Below, one piece after another: positions 23,449 to 28,724 of a DNA stretch of 28,724 bases. A program made the translations under genes and the position numbers. Each line of letters opens with the position of its first letter. Position 1 is the first letter of the stretch. This stretch comes from UBA9865 sp035647835 (lineage in GTDB: Bacteria > Bacillota > Dethiobacteria > Dethiobacterales > Dethiobacteraceae), in NCBI GenBank assembly GCA_035647835.1, contig DASRMS010000004.1, forward strand, positions 1 through 28,724. The letters are read 5' to 3'. Under the pieces are notes generated by a model. The model made no database searches, had not been told where the DNA came from, and saw nothing but the letters and a program-made list of their open reading frames with translations.

Positions 23449-24426
23449 ATGAAGAAATTACTAACCAGTATCGGAATTATCTTATTTAGTCTGCTGCTTG
23501 TGGTTGGCTGTGCCAAAAACAACGCCACACCACCGAAAAACGATGAGCAGGAGCCGCCAGCAGTAGTAGATCCTGATGACAACCAGGAGGGTCCCATTGT
23601 GATAGATCCAGCCGAACCAACAGAGGAGCCTCTTGATGAAAATGATTTGACACCTACCCCGGAGGATAAGGAGCAAGTGCATCAGATCGTGCTTTACTTC
23701 CCGGATAGCGACCTGCTGCGTACTTATCGTGTCAAAACACAAATTACGCTAAAAGAGCATGAACAGCTGCCTAAAGCAGCGCTGGAAGCTTGGCTGGCCG
23801 GTCCCCGAGATAAGAAACTAACGGGTCTCGCTGATGAAGCGGTAGTGATTGAATATGTGAAAGATGTGAAGGGCGTTGCCCAAGTGAGCTTTAGTAAAGA
23901 AGTTCAAGATCTCAACGTCGGTTTCGAGGGCGAATTGCTGTTTGCTGAACAGGTGGCCATGATTATGCAGCAATTTGGCTATGAGCAGACGCAGCTGCTG
24001 CTGGAAGGCAAAGTTGTAGAGACCCTGTTCGGACATCTTTATACTAAAGAGCCGATGATGGCCAAGGCCCCAGCAGACTACCGTTGGGTTGAGGAAATGG
24101 ATACTCGTAAATTTGTTCTGCAAAATACTGCTTTTCGTATTTATGAGCCGGCACCAGGCACGGTGGTCAAAGATCGGATTGTGATCCGCGGCCTGGCACG
24201 CGTTTTTGAGGCCAATTTTCTGTATGAATTTGAGGATGGCCACAATATTTTAGCTAAAGGCTATACTACTGCCTCAGAAGGAGCACCTGGCTGGGGGGAA
24301 TTTACTATCGTCATAGAAATTGACGAAGTTGCCAATAACTCTGGTACCATCATCATATATGAGGCGAGTGCCAAAGATGGTTCGAGAATGAATGAACTGC
24401 GCATACCGGTGACTGTTGCTAAATAG
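23449..24426 (+). CDS. GerMN/Gmad2-domain lipoprotein
   Basis: A 325-residue secreted lipoprotein. The signal peptide MKKLLTSIGIILFSLLLVVGC ends in a lipobox with Cys21 as the lipid-anchored residue. A Pro/Glu/Asp-rich linker (about 30-75) follows. Residues of about 80-195 have the GerMN pattern: HQIVLYFPDSDLLRTYRV, ALEAWLAGPRDKKLTGL and VAQVSFSKEVQDLNVGFEGELLFAEQVAMIM. The part from about 225 to the end (FRIYEPAPGTVVKDRIVIRG, ending MNELRIPVTVAK) fits the Gmad2 Ig-like domain. These domains occur in GerM and other spore or envelope proteins of Bacillota. GAGGAGG lies 9 bases before ATG. It sits downstream of the RR-HK pair in the same direction with 94 bases between, so it is probably under their control. 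Confidence 0.88.
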   Translation: MKKLLTSIGIILFSLLLVVGCAKNNATPPKNDEQEPPAVVDPDDNQEGPIVIDPAEPTEEPLDENDLTPTPEDKEQVHQIVLYFPDSDLLRTYRVKTQITLKEHEQLPKAALEAWLAGPRDKKLTGLADEAVVIEYVKDVKGVAQVSFSKEVQDLNVGFEGELLFAEQVAMIMQQFGYEQTQLLLEGKVVETLFGHLYTKEPMMAKAPADYRWVEEMDTRKFVLQNTAFRIYEPAPGTVVKDRIVIRGLARVFEANFLYEFEDGHNILAKGYTTASEGAPGWGEFTIVIEIDEVANNSGTIIIYEASAKDGSRMNELRIPVTVAK

Positions 24427-24435
24427 TAATGAGCG

Positions 24436-24482
24436 GAAGAGAACGGCCATTTACCATTACGGTAAGTGGCCGTTCTTAGTTT
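24436..24482 (+). terminator. Terminator of the RR-HK-lipoprotein operon
   Basis: GAACGGCCAtTTACC (24441-24455) pairs with GGTAAgTGGCCGTTC (24461-24475) around a 5-base loop. The T tail is weak (TTAGTTTGAT). Confidence 0.7.
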
Positions 24483-24511
24483 GATAAGTCTGTAATTGTG
24501 GCGGAATCAAC

Positions 24512-24543
24512 TTGCTTAAACTAATCAGATAATTTATAATATT
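24512..24543 (+). promoter_or_regulatory. Sigma-A promoter of the first 459-aa URO-D gene
   Basis: TTGCTT (24512-24517), a 17-base spacer and a perfect TATAAT (24535-24540) lie 75 bases upstream of the gene. The 19 bases TCAGATAATTTATAATATT (24525-24543) are repeated exactly at 26274-26292, upstream of the tandem copy. Confidence 0.7.
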
Positions 24544-24615
24544 ATTGTTAGTATAAATATAGAGACAAGCTTCCGGTTAGTTCGTGGGAGAAGATTATTG
24601 AAAGGAGATTAGGTT

Positions 24616-25995
24616 ATGAAAGAAGATGTAAAAAAATTACAACAAGAACGTGGTAAACTGTTTAGCGATTTTTACAACAACAAGATTCCCTCAAGAATGT
24701 TTGTTAGTGTCTCTGTTGGCAGCCATATTTTGGCAGAGTTTGGTGGTCTCAATGACTTCGAAGTACAGTATGACTACTCTCTATTAGCAGAGCCGGCAAA
24801 GAAAATCTGTGAAATGATTTACTCAGATACCAGCCCGGTATCGCCAGTGGGGATAATCTCCCGGCCGCCTTCTTTTTATCAGTTATTAGGGTCTCAGTCC
24901 TTTGTCATGGGGAACAGAGGCTTTGTGCAGCATCCTGAAGTTGTGGGTATGCATGAGGATGAATATCCGGAACTAATTGCTGATCCTTATTCTTTCTTGT
25001 TAGAAAAGGTAATTCCCAGACAGTATAAAGAACTTGATGCTTCTAACCCGGTAAGAATGCTTAACCGGATGCAGATGGCTAAGTCTGCTTTAGCTCACGA
25101 TTCTGCCTCTGCTATGCCTTGGTTTTTACCATTAGCTAAAGAGTATGGTTATTATCAAGGTGCACCTCGTGGTTCTGGTGGTTTCACGGAAGCACCATAT
25201 GATTTTATTGCTGACCAACTGCGCAGCTTTAGTGGTATCAGTAAAGATATCAGAAGACATCGCGAACTGCTGAAAGAAGCTTGTGATGCAGTTTTACCGT
25301 TAATGTTTAGAATGGGCTTACCAGCTAATCCACATCCGGAAGGCGCCGTAGGGACTCCCTTACATATGCCGACCTTTATGAGAGAAAAGGATTTCATGGA
25401 AGTCTGGCTGCCTTCGTATAAGAAGATGTATGAAAACTATGCAGCTCTTGGCATCCGTGGTTCAGCCTTCTGCGAAGATGACTGGATGCGTTATTTAGAC
25501 AATCTGCTTGAACTGCCTGCTGGCATGCGTTTAGCCTTTGAATATGGTGATCCGCAGCAAATTAAGGACAAGCTTGGCAAGAAGTTTATTCTCTCCGGCT
25601 TGTATCCCCTTGATTTAATTAAGCACGGTACTAAAGAAGAGTGTGTCTACAAAGTAAAAGAACTGCTTGACATCATGATGCCTGGTGGCGGTTACGTCTT
25701 TGGTTTTGATAAAGGACCGCTAACCTTATCGGATGTTAATCTAGAGAATCTAGCTGCTGTGGCCGAAACTGTCAGAGACTATGGCGTCTATGATAATGCA
25801 GGGGAAAGCTTTGGTACTCCTGTCAATAGTGAAGGGTTTGTCTTTGATGAAAGTATCATGAAGCTTGATTCGAAATACTTCTTTAACTGGGATGAGTTTA
25901 AGGCAAAATATCCGTTAACTCCCGATTCAGCACGGGCGAACTTTGAGAAGTATGATAAAGAGCTATTTGATCAGTACATGCTGATGTTAATCTAA
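24616..25995 (+). CDS. URO-D superfamily protein (corrinoid-methyltransferase-like), tandem copy 1
   Basis: A 459-residue URO-D superfamily protein, longer than the 340-390 usual for HemE or MtaA. The opening VKKLQQERGKLFSDFYNNKIPSR resembles the N-terminus of the 16598 paralogue. Family segments include DFIADQLRSFSGISKDIRRHRELL (about 195-218), PLHMPTFMREKDF and the SAFCEDDWMRYL stretch with Cys286-Glu287, in the position of the methyltransferase metal site. GGGYVFGFDKGPLTLSDVNLENLAAVAETVRDYGVYD follows. The last 60 residues, from about 400 (FDESIMKLDSKYFFNWDEF to DQYMLMLI), are an extension not seen in the shorter paralogues. AAAGGAGA precedes the start. It has its own promoter and terminator, so it is monocistronic. 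The substrate is unknown. Confidence 0.83.
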   Translation: MKEDVKKLQQERGKLFSDFYNNKIPSRMFVSVSVGSHILAEFGGLNDFEVQYDYSLLAEPAKKICEMIYSDTSPVSPVGIISRPPSFYQLLGSQSFVMGNRGFVQHPEVVGMHEDEYPELIADPYSFLLEKVIPRQYKELDASNPVRMLNRMQMAKSALAHDSASAMPWFLPLAKEYGYYQGAPRGSGGFTEAPYDFIADQLRSFSGISKDIRRHRELLKEACDAVLPLMFRMGLPANPHPEGAVGTPLHMPTFMREKDFMEVWLPSYKKMYENYAALGIRGSAFCEDDWMRYLDNLLELPAGMRLAFEYGDPQQIKDKLGKKFILSGLYPLDLIKHGTKEECVYKVKELLDIMMPGGGYVFGFDKGPLTLSDVNLENLAAVAETVRDYGVYDNAGESFGTPVNSEGFVFDESIMKLDSKYFFNWDEFKAKYPLTPDSARANFEKYDKELFDQYMLMLI

Positions 25996-26005
25996 TAAGA
26001 GAAGT

Positions 26006-26050
26006 AAAGAAAAAGTATAGGCGCGTAGAGTGCGCCTATACTTTTTCTTT
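26006..26050 (+). terminator. Very strong terminator between the tandem URO-D genes
   Basis: AAAGAAAAAGTATAGGCGC (26006-26024) and its exact complement at 26032-26050 form a 19-bp perfect stem with a 7-base loop. With T-rich and A-rich outer halves it can work in both directions. The left edge also carries the stop codon of the reverse-strand kinase remnant. Confidence 0.85.
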
Positions 26051-26215
26051 GGGAAATATCACGTAAAATGTTGTGCCTTGGGGGCTGGTATCTACTTCTA
26101 TCTTGGCCTGGTGCCGGGACCATTATCTTGAATGGTTAGTGTTACTGTGTCAGTAGTTTTATCTGGATTCCTTTCATCATTCTTGTTTAAATTAATAATT
26201 TTCTGCAAATATTTT
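26036..26215 (-). pseudogene. Histidine kinase C-terminal remnant with the ATP lid deleted
   Basis: On the minus strand a frame reads NKNDERNPDKTTDTVTLTIQ then DNGPG, the G1 box of a kinase ATPase domain. After a one-base shift it continues HQAKIEVDTSPQGTTFYVIF then PKEKV and stop (26038-26036), which is the usual last strand of such a domain. The F-box and G2 box that should lie between are missing, so roughly 45 residues have been deleted. Upstream, stop codons appear in all frames by about 26215. An N-box-like GLLRN stretch near 26250 is out of frame. It is a dead fragment lying between the tandem URO-D genes, and it shows that a two-component gene once stood here. Confidence 0.65.
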
Positions 26216-26287
26216 CAAATTCCTGAGCAGGCCGTTATTCGCCAAGGTTTAGTCGACAAACTATTGGTTTAAGTCAGATAATTTATA

Positions 26288-26334
26288 ATATTGTCATTTG
26301 TGTATTGACTTAAGGTTAATATTGACAATATAAT
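26288..26334 (+). promoter_or_regulatory. Promoter and inverted-repeat operator of the second 459-aa URO-D gene
   Basis: TTGACT (26305-26310), 18 bases and TATAAT (26329-26334) form a good promoter. ATATTGTCA (26288-26296) and TGACAATAT (26323-26331) are perfect inverted repeats that flank the -35 and overlap the -10 box. TATTGAC also occurs as a direct repeat (26303-26309 and 26320-26326). This control region is not found upstream of tandem copy 1. Confidence 0.65.
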
Positions 26335-26395
26335 CTAAGGTGGACAAGGTCTAAGACTAGGTCAGCAGTAAGGGAAATCGAAAGGAGCTAAAAAA

Positions 26396-27775
26396 ATGAA
26401 AGAAGAAGTGAAAAAATTACAACAAGAACGCGCCAAACTTTTCAGTGACTTTTATAACAACAAGATACCGACAAGACAAACTGTGAGTATGTCCGTAGGT
26501 AACTTTATCCTCGCGGAATTCGGCGGTCTGAATGTCTTTGAAATTCAATATGATTACTCTAAACTAGCAGAGCCAGCCAGGAAAATTTGTGAAATGATTT
26601 ACTCAGATACTAGTCCGGTTATGCCTGCTAGTATCATCTCGCGGACACCAAGTTTTTATCAGTTGTTAGGTTCCCAGTCTTTTGTGATGGGTAACAGAGG
26701 ATTCGTGCAGCATCCAGAAGTTGTGGGTATGTATGAAGATGAATATCCGGAACTGCTCGAAGATCCTTATGCCTTTCTTTTAGAAAAGGTCATCCCCCGG
26801 CAGTATAAAGAACTTGATGCCACTAACCCGGCAAGAATGCTTAACCGGATGCAGATGGCTAAATCTTCTCTGACCCACGATGCTAATTCTTGTATGTCGT
26901 GGTTCCTGCCGCTGCAGGAGGAGTATGGCTACCATCGCGGTGCACCGATGGGTTCTGGCGGCTTTTGTGAAGCCCCCTATGATTTCATCGCTGACCAACT
27001 GCGCAGCTTCAGTGGTATCAGTAAGGATATTAGAAGAAACCGCGAAGTATTAAAAGAAGCATGTGATGCAGTCCTGCCCTTAATGTTTAGAATGGGCTTA
27101 CCGGCTAACCCACATCCCGAAGGCGGTGTAGGAACACCCTTGCACATGCCGACCTTTATGAGAGAGAAAGACTTCATGGAAGTTTGGATGCCCTCTTATA
27201 AGAAGATGTTGGAAAACTTTGCTGCGCTTGGTGTGCGTGTTAATGCCTTCTGCGAAGATGATTGGATGCGTTATTTAGATAACCTGCTTGAACTGCCTGC
27301 CGGCACCAAGTTAATGTTCGAATACGGTGATCCTCAAAAAATTAAAGATAAGCTTGGCAAGAAGTTTATGCTGCAAGGTCTCTATCCCATTGACTTAATT
27401 AAGCACGGTACTAAAGAAGAGTGTGTTTATAAGGCAAAAGAACTGTTGGATATCATGATGCCTGGCGGCGGCTACATCTTTGGTTTTGATAAGGGGGCAC
27501 TAACCTTCTCAGATCTCAACCTCGAAAACCTAGCGGCTGTAGCGGAAACGGTCAGAGATTATGGCGTCTATGACAATCCAGGTGAAAGCTTTGGCACACC
27601 ACTTAACAGTGAAGGCTTTGTCTTTGATGAAAGCATCAAGAAGCTTGATTCAAAATACTTATTTAACTGGGATGAGTTTAAAGCCAAGTATCCCTTAACT
27701 CCCGAATCAGCACGTGCTAACTTCGAGAAGTATGATAAAGAGTTGTTTGCCCAGTATATGCTGATGTTAATTTAA
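26396..27775 (+). CDS. URO-D superfamily protein (corrinoid-methyltransferase-like), tandem copy 2
   Basis: A 459-residue paralogue of the gene at 24616, equal in length and, by eye, about 85-90 % identical. Differences cluster in the N-terminal 60 residues (for instance RQTVSMSVGNFI against RMFVSVSVGSHI) and around 165-185 (NSCMSWFLPLQEEYGYHRGA against SASAMPWFLPLAKEYGYYQG), which are likely substrate-facing parts. NAFCEDDW keeps the Cys286-Glu287 pair, and the 60-residue C-terminal extension is present. AAAGGAG precedes the start. A separate promoter with an operator-like repeat suggests regulation different from copy 1. Together they look like a recent duplication with substrate or regulatory divergence; the reaction is not known. 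Confidence 0.83.
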   Translation: MKEEVKKLQQERAKLFSDFYNNKIPTRQTVSMSVGNFILAEFGGLNVFEIQYDYSKLAEPARKICEMIYSDTSPVMPASIISRTPSFYQLLGSQSFVMGNRGFVQHPEVVGMYEDEYPELLEDPYAFLLEKVIPRQYKELDATNPARMLNRMQMAKSSLTHDANSCMSWFLPLQEEYGYHRGAPMGSGGFCEAPYDFIADQLRSFSGISKDIRRNREVLKEACDAVLPLMFRMGLPANPHPEGGVGTPLHMPTFMREKDFMEVWMPSYKKMLENFAALGVRVNAFCEDDWMRYLDNLLELPAGTKLMFEYGDPQKIKDKLGKKFMLQGLYPIDLIKHGTKEECVYKAKELLDIMMPGGGYIFGFDKGALTFSDLNLENLAAVAETVRDYGVYDNPGESFGTPLNSEGFVFDESIKKLDSKYLFNWDEFKAKYPLTPESARANFEKYDKELFAQYMLMLI

Positions 27776-27794
27776 AAAGTAAAAACAATGAAAC

Positions 27795-27837
27795 AAGAGT
27801 GTTGCGAGCTACTTTTAAGTAGTTTCGCAACACTCTT
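27795..27837. terminator. Bidirectional terminator between convergent genes
   Basis: AAGAGTGTTGCGA pairs with TCGCAACACTCTT, with an inner CTACTT/AAGTAG stem, lying between the URO-D stop and the stop of the leftward ferritin-like gene. T tails are modest on both sides. Confidence 0.7.
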
Positions 27838-27845
27838 TGCTATAC

Positions 27846-28724
27846 CTAAACGCCGACGAGCTGCCTTTGTTTTTGTTTAGTGCGGGCAATTTTAACATTG
27901 TCTTGTCTGCGGTCCCGCAGGGCTTCTACTGCATTGGGTTTATCCTCATAGCGGTAGTCCTGGCCTTTCTTCTGCTGATGTTGAGCAATCACTGCGTGGC
28001 TAGGCACAGCCTTTAGATCATGATTAACTGTTTGTTGATACCAGAAGAAGCGGTGATTATCTGGCAGGTCATTAACATTTTTGAGAACTTCCTGGTCAGC
28101 AGTGAGTTCTACCTGTTGACCGAGGATTTTTCGTACATAGTCCTTAGTGTCGTGGAACTGCAGCAGTTTAGGAAAAACTCCGCCGGGGATCACCTGCTGC
28201 CAATCTTTATGTTCGTGTTGGGCGAGCAGATCTTTGGCGCGATGCAGCTGAGCAATTTCCTGCCGCAGGTGCATCTCCCAAATATCTTTAACATGGGGAT
28301 CTCTTTCATCTTGATAGAAAGAGTAGTAAAGATAGCACTCCATGTATTCGTGCATCAGTAAGTTTTCCAGCCAAGTGCAGTTTGGATCCATTAATGCTCC
28401 GTATTGGCTGACATGCTCTTCTTCGATTAAGGCAATTTCCTGATACAGTTGGCGGCCCAGATCATTATAGTAGGTAGGACCGAGGTTCATATAAAAGTTC
28501 ATGGTTTGCTGTTCAGCGGCGGTGATAATCATAATGTTTAACTTGGTACGAATGTCGGCGCTTTTAAAATTAATGTAGCCTCTTACTGTATCACTAGGGT
28601 GACGGTGTTCGGCGATGGTCGGTCGACCTGGCGTAAATTCTACATATTCTTTAACTAATTTCTGTGCAGGAATATTCTTATCCAGCTCCAGGAGGTTAGC
28701 GTAGCGATATAGATGGTCAAAATC
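27846..28724 (-). CDS. Ferritin-like (di-iron four-helix) protein, 5' end outside window
   Basis: The minus-strand frame is open from the right edge to the stop at 27846, giving at least 292 residues; an internal ATG at 28532 is not the start because clear coding sequence precedes it. Helical segments carry ferritin/rubrerythrin-type Glu-His motifs: EIALIEEEHVSQY, NLLMHEYMECYLYYSFYQDE and MHLRQEIAQLHRAKDLL. This suggests a four-helix bundle binding a di-iron centre. The last 60 residues are Gln/Lys/Arg-rich (HQQKKGQDYR, RTKQKQRQLVGV). Such proteins store iron, detoxify peroxide or oxidise substrates; this one is not assigned to a named family. It sits in a single leftward unit with its own terminator. 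Confidence 0.6.
   Translation of the reverse strand, partial: DFDHLYRYANLLELDKNIPAQKLVKEYVEFTPGRPTIAEHRHPSDTVRGYINFKSADIRTKLNIMIITAAEQQTMNFYMNLGPTYYNDLGRQLYQEIALIEEEHVSQYGALMDPNCTWLENLLMHEYMECYLYYSFYQDERDPHVKDIWEMHLRQEIAQLHRAKDLLAQHEHKDWQQVIPGGVFPKLLQFHDTKDYVRKILGQQVELTADQEVLKNVNDLPDNHRFFWYQQTVNHDLKAVPSHAVIAQHQQKKGQDYRYEDKPNAVEALRDRRQDNVKIARTKQKQRQLVGV

Noticed and set aside
24525..26292. Shared 19-base sequence as insertion-sequence or attachment-site repeat
   Set aside because: It overlaps the -10 region of copy 1 and the genes behind it are duplicates, so it is better explained as part of the tandem duplication.
28370..28532. ATG 28532 as the start of the ferritin-like protein
   Set aside because: The same frame continues open and protein-like to the right edge of the window, with no ribosome site before ATG 28532.
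1..28724. CRISPR array, tRNA or rRNA genes
   Set aside because: No regularly spaced repeats, no tRNA cloverleaf with a TTCGA-type arm in a fitting context, and no rRNA-like sequence were seen on either strand.

Overview
The window looks like chromosomal DNA of an anaerobic, spore-forming member of the Bacillota (class Clostridia or a close relative). The evidence is a moderately AT-rich base composition, strong AGGAGG-type ribosome binding sites, a lipoprotein with GerMN/Gmad2-type spore-germination domains, a RemA-like (DUF370) regulator, a class I c-di-GMP riboswitch, a peroxiredoxin with an in-frame UGA (selenocysteine) at its active site, and four uroporphyrinogen-decarboxylase (URO-D) superfamily proteins of the corrinoid-methyltransferase kind. 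The species cannot be named from the sequence.

Layout. 1-4.6 kb: the end of a MukE/JetB-like gene overlapping a large MukB/JetC-like SMC ATPase, which together suggest a Wadjet-type (JetABCD) plasmid-defence condensin. No jetD follows. 4.8-6.1 kb: an intact nitroreductase and a reverse-strand RemA-like gene. 6.5-8.1 kb: an ABC-2 exporter pair. 8.1-8.46 kb: a gene-free stretch of unknown nature. 8.5-9.9 kb: two tandem paralogous receiver-domain proteins with a helical insert beside the phosphorylation site and a C-terminal membrane hairpin. 9.9-12.4 kb: a c-di-GMP-I riboswitch leading into a PAS-PAS-PAS-GGDEF-HD-GYP gene that lacks a proper 5' end and has an in-frame amber codon. 12.7-13.5 kb: a deletion-fused remnant of a BceAB-like ABC transporter. 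13.7-14.25 kb: a ParE/RelE-Phd/YefM toxin-antitoxin pair. 14.5 kb: a remnant of a second nitroreductase. 14.8-17.7 kb: two divergent URO-D paralogues, each followed by a tiny gene. 18.0-18.7 kb: the selenoprotein peroxiredoxin. 18.8-20.9 kb: structured non-coding DNA and an IS110-family transposase with a likely bridge-RNA locus. 21.3-24.4 kb: a response regulator (frameshifted), histidine kinase and GerMN lipoprotein operon. 24.6-27.8 kb: a tandem pair of 459-residue URO-D proteins separated by a histidine-kinase remnant. 27.8-28.7 kb: a ferritin-like protein running off the right edge.

How it fits together. The four URO-D paralogues suggest methyl or corrinoid metabolism, but no corrinoid protein or partner methyltransferase lies in the window, so substrates stay open. 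The two receiver proteins, the c-di-GMP riboswitch/GGDEF-HD-GYP locus and the RR-HK-lipoprotein operon make the middle of the window rich in signalling. At least three loci (nitroreductase copy 2, BceAB, the kinase remnant) keep both ends of a gene or operon but have lost the inside. This is a repeated signature of deletion decay. All family assignments were made by reading the sequence; no database search was run.
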